Origin: Planctomycetota bacterium | Lineage (GTDB): Bacteria; Planctomycetota; Planctomycetia; Pirellulales; Pirellulaceae | NCBI GenBank assembly: GCA_024274855.1 | Contig: JAJSAJ010000118.1 | Location: forward strand, 1 to 17,581 | Direction of reading: 5' to 3' | DNA: 17,581 nucleotides | Shown: piece after piece, positions 1-6,883 of the stretch | Position numbering within the stretch: the stretch's first letter is position 1 | How the letters are laid out: each line of letters starts with the position of its first letter | The notes under the pieces: model-generated | The model's input: the letters and a program-made list of their open reading frames with translations, nothing else | Told to the model about the DNA's origin: nothing | Databases searched by the model: none | Position numbers and translations under genes: made by a program

Positions 1-117
1 CGGATTCACGAGCACATCGTCGATTCCCACTGGTCGAACAACAACCATTTCTTCCGCGATGGCGAGTTGGCAACCGCATGCGATCAGGATGGTCACGGCG
101 ACTGGTTGAAGACGCAT
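1..117 (-). CDS. N-terminus of a secreted protein (partial)
   Basis: This is the first 39 codons of a minus-strand gene that runs off the left edge, so the stop and most of the protein are not visible. An AAGGAG ribosome binding site lies about 7 bases before the ATG at 117. The protein starts with a clear signal peptide: MRLQ, then a hydrophobic core (VAVTILIACGCQLAIA), then EE, so cleavage after AIA is likely and the product should be exported. The mature part begins MVVVRP and includes DDVLVNP. From memory, a similar VLVNPG stretch opens a group of planctomycete secreted proteins of the glycoside-hydrolase/DUF4832 kind, but 39 residues are too few to assign a family. It is co-directional with the sulfatase upstream, which suggests a shared role in glycan breakdown. 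The existence of the gene is well supported; the function is not. Confidence 0.7.
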   Translation of the reverse strand, partial: MRLQPVAVTILIACGCQLAIAEEMVVVRPVGIDDVLVNP

Positions 118-464
118 TGATTGTCTCCTTGCAGAATCAGGAGTTTCCGAGGCGGTTTTTCAGGTGTCGAGGTTTTTCCTTGTTTACTTATGCTACCCCT
201 GATATCTCACGTTCGTTTCCAAGAGGTCAGACCCATTTTTGGCGACAAAATGCGTTTGCGTAAATGAACGCTTTCTCTGCGGAAAAATGCGTCAGACCCC
301 AGCGGCGTGAACGGCTACAGGTAGGAACACCTTTGTTCACGTAGGAACAATATGCTGCGCAGACGGCGGGTCTTTTTTCTCGCATCTGCCTCGACTTACG
401 GCCCCTCGCTACGAACACGCATGAAACACCCGGGCTAACCCCAATTTCTGGACTTGGCCCGGCG
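118..464. other. Intergenic tract with GTCAGACC repeat
   Basis: These 347 bases separate the sulfatase stop from the next minus-strand gene, and I see no gene in them. They hold the repeat described at 217-318 and, just after it, two copies of GTAGGAACA at 321-329 and 341-349. The first of these forms a small hairpin (GAACA, 4-base loop, TGTTC). The ribosome binding site of the left-edge gene lies at about 125-130. No convincing intrinsic terminator with a U-tract is visible downstream of the sulfatase. Confidence 0.5.
217..318. repeat. GTCAGACC-type repeat, copy 1, with a 56-base interruption
   Basis: Bases 291-318 are an exact 28-base inverted match to 4416-4443. The sequence just outside that match in the second copy (TTCCAAG then GGTCAGACCC) is found here at 218-234, so this copy reads as the same element split in two. 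The splitting segment (235-290, 56 bases) begins ATTTTTGG and ends close to GGAAAAAT, and is flanked by a 9-base direct repeat, GTCAGACCC, at 226-234 and 291-299. That is what a small insertion with target-site duplication would leave, although slippage or recombination between repeats would also explain it. GGTC-A-GACC is itself a near-palindrome typical of REP-like elements. No transposase is encoded nearby. Confidence 0.6.
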
Positions 465-2027
465 CTAGTCATGCGAAGGAAGTGTGACACTTTTGGGTAG
501 GTACGTTATCTTTCGGTCGTTCGGTACGCGTTTGCCAGGCGTGCAACGGCCATTCTGAACTTGCTGGCCCAGCAATTTGATCAGCGCGCTGACTTTGTCC
601 GGGTGCTGGGCAACGAGGTTGTTCTGTTCCGCGGGATCCTCGTCCAGATTGAACAATTGCATTGGGGGCAGGCCTTGTTTTTTTGCAGCCGCTTCCTTGG
701 GCGCGCTCCAGCCTCCACTGCCGTAGGACAGACAGAGTTTCCACACCCCCTGGCGGATCGCGAAGTGCCCGCTGATCGAATGGCTGATCAGCGTATCACG
801 TCCGGAACTGTCCGCACCGTTGAAGATGGGCAGCAGACTGAAGCCGTCTTCGCCCCCTTGCGGTTTTCGCGGTTGTCCCGTGATGTCTTCCAGTGTCGAG
901 TAGAGATCGGTCAGACAGGCTAGTGCGTTGGTCTTACGTCCACCCCGAATGTGGCCAGGCCAGCGGACGACCAAGGGAACGCGGTGTCCACCTTCGTAAA
1001 TGTCAGCCTTGTGACCTCGGTAGCCCGCACTCGGGTCATGCCCTTTGCTTTTCAAGAGCTCGAAGTTTGCTTCTGGCGAGCATCCATTGTCACTCGTGAA
1101 AATCACCAACGTATTTTTGTCGAGTTCCGTTGCCTTGAGTGTGTCCAATATTTGGCCCACGTGATGATCCACCTGGATCACATAGTCTCCATACGGGTTC
1201 AGACCGCTCATGCCCTTGAAAGCATCCGAGGGAACGATTGGTGTGTGCGGAGCGGGCAAAGCCAGGTAGAGGAAGAAAGGCTTTCCGGATTGTGCCTGAG
1301 CGTCGCGCTGCTTGATGTACTGAATCGATTTGTCGACCAGATGCGGCAGAACCTCCTTGATCGTGAAGTCCGGTCCGATCGGCCCTTTTCGGTACCAACC
1401 ATAGCGGTCATCTTTCCGGTTGACGCCTTCTTCCCGGTCGGGCACCGCGGTGACACGGCCGGTGTCGACCCAGACATAGGGCGGCATGTCCAACGAGCCG
1501 CAGTGTGCATAGTACTGGTCGAATCCGTTGATGTCGGGCCCGTTCTTTACCGGCTGCGTAAAGTCGATCTTCTTGCCCTTCTTTTGCCAATCCCACCCCA
1601 GATGCCATTTTCCGATCATCTCCGTGTGGTATCCGGCCGCTTGCATCAGGTGTCCCAGTGTCGGCCGGTCCGCGGGAATTAAGTGTGAGCTCTTGCCACT
1701 CAAGACGCCTCTGGCCAAACGGCTGCGCCAGTTGTATCGCCCTGTAAGGAGTCCGTAGCGGGTCGGTGTGCATACGGAACTTGGTGTATGCGCGTCGAGA
1801 AACGTGAGGCCCTCGCTTGCCAGATTACGCAAGTTGGGTGTCTTGATCTTGCAGTTAGGGTTGGTGGGCGTAACATCTCCGATTCCCAAATCATCGGCCA
1901 TGATGAGAACGACATTCGGACGCTCGGCCGCGAGGCCATGGTGGAGCAAAATGCCCAAGAGGCAGAATCCTGCGAACCCAAAAGCAAACAGACGGACTAA
2001 CCGTGCGGGACAACGAGATACTTGCAT
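465..2027 (-). CDS. Secreted formylglycine-dependent sulfatase (arylsulfatase family)
   Basis: This predicted 520-residue exported sulfatase hydrolyses sulfate esters, probably on polysaccharides. The start is the ATG at 2027, because an AGGAG site sits 7 bases before it and a signal peptide follows directly (hydrophobic FAFGFAGFCLLGILLHHGLAA, residues about 14-34). The longer frame back to 2132 adds residues with no export logic. The sulfatase fold begins with RPNVVLIMADDLGIGD; Asp45/Asp46 are the expected metal ligands. The active-site signature CTPTR is at residues 86-90, and Cys86 is the residue a formylglycine-generating enzyme would oxidise. GKWHLG at 139-144 and a later TSDNG motif are the other family hallmarks, and the C-terminus has the usual LFNLDEDPAEQNNL segment. 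The length is normal for the S1 family. The sulfated substrate cannot be read from the sequence. Whether it shares a transcript with the left-edge gene is uncertain because the gap is 347 bases. Confidence 0.95.
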   Translation of the reverse strand: MQVSRCPARLVRLFAFGFAGFCLLGILLHHGLAAERPNVVLIMADDLGIGDVTPTNPNCKIKTPNLRNLASEGLTFLDAHTPSSVCTPTRYGLLTGRYNWRSRLARGVLSGKSSHLIPADRPTLGHLMQAAGYHTEMIGKWHLGWDWQKKGKKIDFTQPVKNGPDINGFDQYYAHCGSLDMPPYVWVDTGRVTAVPDREEGVNRKDDRYGWYRKGPIGPDFTIKEVLPHLVDKSIQYIKQRDAQAQSGKPFFLYLALPAPHTPIVPSDAFKGMSGLNPYGDYVIQVDHHVGQILDTLKATELDKNTLVIFTSDNGCSPEANFELLKSKGHDPSAGYRGHKADIYEGGHRVPLVVRWPGHIRGGRKTNALACLTDLYSTLEDITGQPRKPQGGEDGFSLLPIFNGADSSGRDTLISHSISGHFAIRQGVWKLCLSYGSGGWSAPKEAAAKKQGLPPMQLFNLDEDPAEQNNLVAQHPDKVSALIKLLGQQVQNGRCTPGKRVPNDRKITYLPKSVTLPSHD

Positions 2028-2050
2028 GAAAAACTCCTGACATGGCCTGC

Positions 2051-2228
2051 GGCCACAACCAAAGTAGGGTGTGCCAAACTCGCTCGACGGACCTTCACAA
2101 TCGGTCACGATATAACGCGAGCGCCGGCACACCAGAACCCAGGTCTATCGTCCAATATGCGCGCACCCATTCCTCGGAGTCTGGGTAGAATCCTCTAACG
2201 CGGATCACGGCCACAACCCAAGTAGGGT
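2051..2228. repeat. 20-base direct repeat, two copies
   Basis: GGCCACAACCAAAGTAGGGT at 2051-2070 recurs at 2209-2228 with one change (A to C at position 11). The copies start 158 bases apart, and the bases between them are unrelated. The first copy ends 24 bases upstream of the sulfatase start codon. It could be a regulator-binding pair or a short dispersed repeat; the sequence does not decide. Confidence 0.5.
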
Positions 2229-2335
2229 CTCACGCGTCTCCTCGCTTCACTTCTTCTCATCCGGGACCGGTTCAGATTAATGCCCGCTCTGTTGCTTAAC
2301 AAGTCGGCAGCGTTCGCATGAAAGTATGGTAACGC

Positions 2336-2428
2336 TTTAGCCATCTGAAGTAGACCGTGACCCGTGATCTCACTTTATTGCGGACCGGCCCCAACCGCCT
2401 TGTGCGGTTGGTGAAGAAGCCTCTGGGC
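2336..2428 (+). repeat. Diverged partial copy of the 276-base hairpin repeat
   Basis: This stretch aligns by eye with the first third of the repeats at 4846-5121 and 7276-7552. It shares TTTAGCC near the start, CCCCAAC before the hairpin and TTGGTGA after it. The 8-bp stem (2391-2398 with 2404-2411, loop CTTGT) is perfect here, although its sixth base pair is inverted relative to the other copies, which is a compensatory change. The rest of the family sequence, including the long GC-rich hairpin, is absent. Confidence 0.5.
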
Positions 2429-2475
2429 GAAACAGTTACAAGGTTTTATCGATCCTGAATCGCCCGCCCTTGGAC

Positions 2476-3669
2476 TCAGCGGGACTCGATTGTCACTTGC
2501 AGGATCGATTCATCTTGTTCGAGTGTCGCCAGTGCGGACGCGGACGGAGCCGAATCGAGTTGCAGTGTGCAGCAAGCGGCCTGAGTGCTTTCGAAGATCG
2601 TGTTTTCCATTTCCTCGACATTGATTTCTTCCGTTCGCAGCAGGTCGAGTACGCTAGCCAATACGCCGACGCGGTTATAGTGGCGAATGACCAACGAGTG
2701 TGTTGCCCGCGATCGAGCACACATATTGACCGTGTTGGGTGGCTTGCCCGTCTCGAAAAACGCACGAACAATGCGTACGACTTCACTCGCGACTGCCTCG
2801 GCGGCCTCTTCCGTCGAGGCGCCGATATGTGGAGTGGCGGTAACGAATTTGGCAAGTTCGCTATGCGGGAAAGGTGCTTCACCTTGACGAGGCTCGTCCG
2901 CGAAAACATCCAAACCGACGCGCAATTGGTGATCGTGAATTGCGTCGAGCAGTGCTTGCTGATCAACGATTTCTCCACGAGCGGTATTGATAAGAATCGC
3001 TCCGTCATGCATCGCGGCCAGGAACTGGCGGTCGACCAGTCCCTTGGTGTCAGGCGTCGCCGCCAGATGGATCGAAATCGCGTCGCTGACTTGTGCCAGG
3101 GCAAGGGGTGAATCGCAGTATTCCAGATCCAGTTCCGCGGCACGCGCCGCGTCAAGACTGCGACTCAACCCGGCAAGATGCATGCCCAGTCCTCGCGCCC
3201 GGTTGGCCACCTCGCGCCCGATTGTCCCGAGGCCGAGGATGCCCAGCGTCCGGCCTCGTAACCCTCGCGCCTTGCCGTACTCCTTCTTTCGCCACTTTCC
3301 TGAGCGAAGGTCTGTCGCCGCGTCGACAATGCGACGGTCACAAGCGATCAGCAGCCCGATCGCCAGTTCGGCGACGGCCGCACTGTTCTTGCCGGGACAA
3401 TTCGTAACGTAGATGCCGCGTCGACTGGCGGCCTGAACGTCAATCGTGTTGACACCGGCACCGGCACGTACGATCAGCGATAGTTTTGGCGCTGACTCAA
3501 TCGTTTCGGCGGACACTTTTGTCGATCGTACGACCAAGACATGTGTTTCACCCACCGTGCCGGGCAATTCGTCCGCCGTCAGATCGGGCTGGATGTCCAG
3601 GGCGATCCCTAATTCACGCAATGCATGCGCAGTCCGATCCGACAGTTTGTCCGCAATCAGCACTTTCAT
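2476..3669 (-). CDS. serA: D-3-phosphoglycerate dehydrogenase, ACT-domain type
   Basis: This 397-residue cytoplasmic NAD-dependent D-2-hydroxyacid dehydrogenase is most likely the enzyme that oxidises 3-phosphoglycerate in the first step of serine synthesis. The NAD-binding glycine motif GLGTIG is at residues 146-151. The catalytic triad of the family is present: Arg231 (NTARGEIVD), Glu259 (DVFADEP) and His281 (TPHIGAST). Residues about 325-397 form a C-terminal ACT domain (HYNRVGVLASVLDLL and onward), which in SerA senses serine. The length matches the short SerA type with one ACT domain and no intervening domain. An AGGGAG site precedes the ATG at 3669. No other serine gene is adjacent, so the pathway step is inferred from domain architecture; another D-2-hydroxyacid substrate is possible but less likely. 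Confidence 0.88.
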   Translation of the reverse strand: MKVLIADKLSDRTAHALRELGIALDIQPDLTADELPGTVGETHVLVVRSTKVSAETIESAPKLSLIVRAGAGVNTIDVQAASRRGIYVTNCPGKNSAAVAELAIGLLIACDRRIVDAATDLRSGKWRKKEYGKARGLRGRTLGILGLGTIGREVANRARGLGMHLAGLSRSLDAARAAELDLEYCDSPLALAQVSDAISIHLAATPDTKGLVDRQFLAAMHDGAILINTARGEIVDQQALLDAIHDHQLRVGLDVFADEPRQGEAPFPHSELAKFVTATPHIGASTEEAAEAVASEVVRIVRAFFETGKPPNTVNMCARSRATHSLVIRHYNRVGVLASVLDLLRTEEINVEEMENTIFESTQAACCTLQLDSAPSASALATLEQDESILQVTIESR

Positions 3670-3734
3670 GGTTCTCTCCCTGGGTTGATTTCAGTCGTTC
3701 TTGCAACGGAATCCAGGCCCCGTCGGATAGACTC

Positions 3735-3761
3735 AGTATATCGTGCTTCGCGACCTGTAAG
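3735..3761 (-). promoter_or_regulatory. Possible promoter of the serA-type gene
   Basis: Read on the minus strand, a good -10 hexamer TATACT (3740-3735) lies about 66 bases before the dehydrogenase start. Its best -35 candidate is CTTACA (3761-3756), with a short 15-base spacer. The -10 is convincing and the -35 is weak, so this is a suggestion only. Confidence 0.3.
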
Positions 3762-3839
3762 TAGCGGCAACGAGAATCGTTGCTGGCTCTAGACAACCGA
3801 GCCCAGGTGGCACACCAGGGGCCAAGGACGATCGGAACT

Positions 3840-4358
3840 TCAGTGGGCCTCGCTCTTGGGAAGGCCCGGTATTCGTGCATGGGCAGAGTCCGGTGCGGGG
3901 TACTTGCCATAGAATCGCTTAATGAAGTGGCGCCGGCAACTTGACGGGACGTGCGGTTCCCAGCCCCAACGATTCAACAGCCGGTCGGAGATCCGCAGGT
4001 TGGTAACCTCGGACAAGATGGCATCGGAACGCTTGATTCGAGCGATTTCATCGAGCACCATCAGGGCCGCACGAACAGTTTGGAACGTGCTCCCGCGACT
4101 GGAGACGATATACTTCAAGACAAGAAACTGGCTGTGCCGGAAGGGCTGGTTGTAATAGATCCAGCATCGGTTGCCTTCGGCTGAATTGTGCGTGTGCCCG
4201 CCCAGTACGGCGACGCCGGAAAGACTGATCATCTTGGGGTACGGCCGCAAGTGGATTGACTTGAGCAGTTCGTTCTCGATTTCAATGATCCCATATCGAC
4301 GCCGACGCAGTACGTCAGCATCGGAGACGAGGTTGTCGACAGCTTGCCAAGCTGGCAT
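3840..4358 (-). CDS. Conserved-looking hypothetical protein, 172 residues
   Basis: I do not recognise a characterised family. The start is the ATG at 4358 because AAGGGAG lies 6 bases before it; a TTG at 4364 would sit directly against that site. The protein is basic toward its C-terminus, with a dense region from VLDEIARIKRSDAI through RISDRLLNRWGWEPHV to RRHFIKRFYG. This looks like conserved core sequence and makes a chance ORF unlikely. No signal peptide, membrane helix or known catalytic motif is visible. The middle (LSGVAVLGGHTHNSAEGNR, then WIYYN) is less typical and may be family-specific. It is followed by serA on the same strand after 170 bases that include a possible promoter, so it may be a separate transcript. 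A GTCAGACC repeat lies 58 bases upstream. Confidence 0.7.
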   Translation of the reverse strand: MPAWQAVDNLVSDADVLRRRRYGIIEIENELLKSIHLRPYPKMISLSGVAVLGGHTHNSAEGNRCWIYYNQPFRHSQFLVLKYIVSSRGSTFQTVRAALMVLDEIARIKRSDAILSEVTNLRISDRLLNRWGWEPHVPSSCRRHFIKRFYGKYPAPDSAHARIPGLPKSEAH

Positions 4359-4415
4359 ACGCAACTCCCTTACTGATAATCAGGCGATCGATCCCGTGGC
4401 CCCCCTTCCCCAAAG

Positions 4416-4454
4416 GTAGCCGTTCACGCCGCTGGGGTCTGACCCCTTGGAAGC
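4416..4454. repeat. GTCAGACC-type repeat, copy 2
   Basis: Bases 4416-4443 are the exact reverse complement of 291-318. The match continues more loosely through CCTTGGAA to about 4454. It contains the near-palindrome GGGGTC-T-GACCCC (4435-4447). It sits exactly where similarity of the neighbouring minus-strand frame to Lrp regulators stops, so the element probably replaced or disrupted the rest of that gene. Confidence 0.65.
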
Positions 4455-4455
4455 G

Positions 4456-4584
4456 AGCCGGCGGCGACAAATGGACTCGGCACGCCAAGTCCACGTTGCT
4501 CGTTCGGCCATCGCGCTGCAACTGGCGTAAGATCGCCAGGTCGAATCGATCAATGTCAGTAACGGATTTCGATTGTTTTGTCAT
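4456..4584 (-). pseudogene. N-terminal remnant of an Lrp/AsnC-family regulator
   Basis: The first 43 codons from the ATG at 4584 encode the opening of an Lrp/AsnC helix-turn-helix: IDRFDLAILRQLQRDGRTSN, then VDLACRVHLSPPA. This matches the family pattern of Asp, ILxxLQxDGR, SNxxLAxxVxLSP. Beyond residue 43 the frame runs into the GTCAGACC repeat, and the rest of the helix-turn-helix and the whole ligand-binding RAM domain are missing. An intact Lrp protein has about 150-160 residues. The frame stays open to 4315 but the extra residues look like translated repeat. No strong ribosome binding site is visible. The fragment cannot form a working DNA-binding domain, so I call it a remnant. Confidence 0.75.
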
Positions 4585-4591
4585 AAGCTTA

Positions 4592-4616
4592 TTTATCTAA
4601 CGATTCTTCGTCTAAA
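4592..4616. promoter_or_regulatory. Possible old Lrp-type autoregulatory operator
   Basis: A symmetric-looking, AT-rich site lies just upstream of the Lrp remnant: TTTA at 4592-4595, ACGA at 4600-4603, TCGT at 4608-4611 and TAAA at 4613-4616. The inner halves are a perfect inverted pair and the outer halves are not evenly spaced. Lrp-family regulators commonly bind such sites near their own start. The assignment rests on position and symmetry only. Confidence 0.25.
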
Positions 4617-4845
4617 CTGTTCGAAAACAGATGGATATGTTATCAAAGTATGTGAATGCTTTCAATAATTCATTGTTGGAATGTTGCAAACCCCGGGTTT
4701 CCGAAGGCCGTTTGGGGCAGAAAGGTAGGCCGAGTGTCGTTAAACTGGCTTGATCGGCAACTTGCAGCCCAGCGCGTGCGGATGCTCGGTTGGAACGAGT
4801 GTTTTTTTTAGATGGACTCGCTAATTCGACTGTTTGACTTTTAGT
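4617..4845. other. AT-rich intergenic tract with no gene seen
   Basis: There is no gene here. Bases 4617-4690 are clearly richer in A and T than the surroundings. A short palindrome AAACCC-C-GGGTTT lies near 4687-4699, and a run of eight T is at about 4802-4809. Neither is convincing as a terminator or binding site. The tract probably includes the former promoter region of the Lrp remnant and of whatever gene lay divergent to it. Confidence 0.4.
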
Positions 4846-5121
4846 AACTGTTTAGCCGTCTGCAGTAGGGTTTGCATCTCACGGCTGTTTTTTCGGCTGA
4901 TCGACCCCAACGGCCTTGTGCCGTTGGTGAGCGAGTCTATTGAGCTAAGGCCGGCATGTCATGCCACGGCCGCTCGCTCCCCGCCGCCAAAGGCGGCGGG
5001 GAGCGAGCGGAAAGGGGGTTTTCATCACATGCTTTTTAGCTCGAGAGACTAATTCACCCATGGGACAAGCCCATGGGGGTCCTTCGACCAACGCGCGTTC
5101 TCCATTTGGCTAAAGTGTAAC
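4846..5121 (+). repeat. 276-base hairpin repeat, copy A
   Basis: This is a near-identical reverse complement of 7276-7552, with roughly nine in ten or more bases alike by eye. It holds three hairpins. The first is an 8-bp stem (4907-4914 with 4920-4927, loop CTTGT). The second is a perfect 18-bp GC-rich stem (4971-4988 with 4992-5009, loop AAA). The third is a CCCATGGG pair around an ACAAG loop near 5057-5078. The boundaries are AACTGTTTAGCCGTC on the left and GGCTAAAGTGTAAC on the right. It encodes no protein that I can support and has no terminal transposase signature. Confidence 0.85.
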
Positions 5122-5194
5122 GATTTTTATAGGGTGGGCATCGCCCGCCACAAGATCTTGTGCCTCATTGGGGCAGTGATTGTTAGCTGGGCCA

Positions 5195-5279
5195 ACGGGA
5201 GGGCGAGGCTCCCGCCGAGCCGGTGAAAAGTGTCGACGGCGGCTGACGTTACGGCTCAGCAGGAGCTTCGCCCTCCCGT
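5195..5279. repeat. Imperfect inverted repeat with 28-base arms
   Basis: The arms at 5195-5222 and 5252-5279 pair over 28 bases with three mismatches, around a 29-base spacer. Both arms contain the GGGAGGGCGA core (read inverted in the right arm). From memory, similar GGGAGGGCGAGGCTCC hairpins are scattered in planctomycete genomes, so this is probably a dispersed REP-like unit rather than a gene-specific control site. There is no U-tract after it, so a terminator role is not supported. Confidence 0.6.
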
Positions 5280-5636
5280 GTGGTGGACCACGTTACGATC
5301 AAGACCCCTCATCAGCGAAGTCAAACAGTCGAACGGATTGGTTGTTTGGCCGCCCCCGGGCGCGTTGATTGGTGTTTGTCTGTGGAGGGGAAGTCGATAA
5401 CATACTCGTTTGGTCGCGCTCGGCCTGCCCGACCTGGCGTGTTTCCATGGGGGCAAGCCGATCGGATGCTGATTTGCTTTAAGTTGAATATTTCCGGGTG
5501 TCTTTCGGTGCGCGTGCACGGAGAGATTTGTGTCAACGGGCGGCAGGTCCGCCAACCGACATCGAGCTACTGCTCGTAATTGGTTCGACGTCCTGCCGCG
5601 TTAGAGTCTTAGGTTGTGACATGCGCGCATCTTGTC

Positions 5637-5687
5637 CGACGGACCTCCAGGTCCGTCGAATGAACGGACGTGTGCGTCCGTTCGACG
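5637..5687. repeat. Two adjacent hairpins with a shared arm
   Basis: The first stem is CGACGGACCT (5637-5646) with AGGTCCGTCG (5649-5658). The second is GAACGGACG (5662-5670) with CGTCCGTTC (5675-5683). The CGTCG at 5654-5658 can instead pair with CGACG at 5683-5687 and extend the second stem, so the two foldings compete. The structure ends 110 bases before the lipase start. It may be a dispersed repeat or a leader structure. Confidence 0.5.
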
Positions 5688-5797
5688 ATACGGGTCGTGG
5701 CTCGGCCGCTTGGGATGCGGGCAAAAAAACGCGGTAGTAATACGAACTGAGGGTCCATGGTTTTGCTTGTTATGAGAGTCTCGCTCCGAGGTTTGCG

Positions 5798-6883
5798 ATG
5801 AGAGTACGAATCACATTGCCGCTCTGTCTTTCTGTTGTCGGCACGTTGGGTCTTTTCATTGGTTGTGCGTCGGTCTCACCGGGCGAGCAACCGTCGGGCA
5901 GTGATGCCAGTGGTCTGGCAAGCACGCTTCAGAGTCTGCCGGCTCCGACCCTGGGTGGAACTCAATTCTGGACGGATCAATACTTTTTTCATCAATGGCG
6001 GATCCAACGACGGGCGAATTCCGACGAATACCGATTATTGGACGATAGTGATTGGCAGCATGCGAGCGGAACATTCGAGCAGTGCCGCGTGAAACTGGAT
6101 CAGATTCGGCGTGAACGAAAACTTAAACCAATGTCGGGAGACGCGGTCGTACTGGTTCACGGGTTGGCGGCCCCGGGTTGGTCTATGCATTTGTTGGGAA
6201 AGCACTTGAACAAGCACATGGGGGTTGAGGTTTTCAATGTTGAATACGCCAGCACCCGGTGCAGTATTGACGACCATGCCCGCAGTTTTGCGCGAATAAT
6301 CGCGAGGTTAGAGGGGATTGAGAAGATCCACATGGTTGGGCACAGCATGGGAAACATTGTGATCCGACGTTACCTGGCGGGTGAGACGTCTGGCCATGCA
6401 ACGTGGCAGGCGGATCCTCGAGTTGGGCGGATTGTGATGATTGCACCGCCCAATCATGGGTCGATCACGGCATCGCGTTTGTCGGACTACGGTCTATTCA
6501 AGACGGTATTTGGCGATGCTGGACGGCAACTTGGCGTGGAGTGGAAGAGATTGGAGCCGAAACTGGCGACGCCGACCACGGAGTTCGGGATTATTGCCGG
6601 AGGGCTGGGCAACAAAGTTGGATTCAGTGTGCGGTTGCCGGGTGACGACGACGGGCGTATCACCGTCAAGACGACTCAACTGGCCGGAGCGGCCGACTTT
6701 ATTGTTGTCGGGATGTTGCACGAGTTGATTGCCAACGATCCGCGCGTTCTGGATTACACACTCCATTTTCTCCAGCATGGATGGTTCGTTTCCGCTGAGC
6801 AGCGTCGGCCGATTCCCCTTCGTGTGGCCGCCGCCGATCAGGCCGTGCCGGCCGGCACGCTACCGAACCACAATGGGCGCTGA
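5798..6883 (+). CDS. Lipoprotein-type alpha/beta hydrolase (lipase-like)
   Basis: This is a 361-residue predicted exported esterase or lipase. The start at 5798 has GAGG 6 bases upstream and is followed by a lipoprotein signal peptide with lipobox LFIGC, so Cys23 is probably lipidated and the protein membrane-anchored. The alpha/beta hydrolase signs are the oxyanion-region VVLVHGLA (117-124), the nucleophile elbow GHSMG (181-185, Ser183), a plausible acid in GDDDGRITV (Asp283-285) and a likely catalytic His308 in MLHEL. The sequence APPNHGS after the elbow is typical of PGAP1- and lipase-like proteins that act on membrane or acyl-ester substrates. Residues about 55-110 form an N-terminal extension without a known domain. 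The gene stands alone between inverted copies of a 276-base repeat. The substrate is unknown. Confidence 0.88.
   Translation: MRVRITLPLCLSVVGTLGLFIGCASVSPGEQPSGSDASGLASTLQSLPAPTLGGTQFWTDQYFFHQWRIQRRANSDEYRLLDDSDWQHASGTFEQCRVKLDQIRRERKLKPMSGDAVVLVHGLAAPGWSMHLLGKHLNKHMGVEVFNVEYASTRCSIDDHARSFARIIARLEGIEKIHMVGHSMGNIVIRRYLAGETSGHATWQADPRVGRIVMIAPPNHGSITASRLSDYGLFKTVFGDAGRQLGVEWKRLEPKLATPTTEFGIIAGGLGNKVGFSVRLPGDDDGRITVKTTQLAGAADFIVVGMLHELIANDPRVLDYTLHFLQHGWFVSAEQRRPIPLRVAAADQAVPAGTLPNHNGR

Larger units (their letters stand above)
2028..2475. other. Intergenic tract upstream of the sulfatase
   Basis: There is no credible gene in these 448 bases. They hold the sulfatase ribosome binding site, a 20-base direct repeat (2051-2070 and 2209-2228), and a diverged copy of the hairpin repeat family (2336-2428). 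The dehydrogenase gene ends at 2476. The hairpin at 2391-2411 lies downstream of that stop but has no U-tract in the direction of transcription, so I do not call it a terminator. Confidence 0.5.
5122..5797. other. Gene-free tract upstream of the lipase gene
   Basis: The tract is 676 bases long with several open but unconvincing frames and no recognisable protein. It holds a long imperfect inverted repeat (5195-5279) and a pair of tight hairpins (5637-5687). The stretch 5280-5630 shows no clear structure. The lipase ribosome binding site (GAGG) lies just before 5798. No strong promoter could be picked. Confidence 0.45.

Noticed and set aside
951..1682. A 243-codon plus-strand frame inside the sulfatase gene
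   Set aside because: It lies fully opposite a sulfatase with complete motifs, its translation resembles no protein family, and it has no ribosome binding site. It is a shadow frame.
2028..2132. 35-residue N-terminal extension of the sulfatase
   Set aside because: The ATG at 2027 has AGGAG at proper distance and starts directly with a signal peptide; the extension reads like translated leader.
2391..2411. Intrinsic terminator of the serA-type gene
   Set aside because: The stem is good, but no run of T follows in the direction of transcription and the same hairpin is part of a repeat family.
5280..5579. A 99-codon frame upstream of the lipase gene
   Set aside because: Several overlapping frames on both strands are open here, none has a ribosome binding site, and the translations are low-quality with no recognisable motif.
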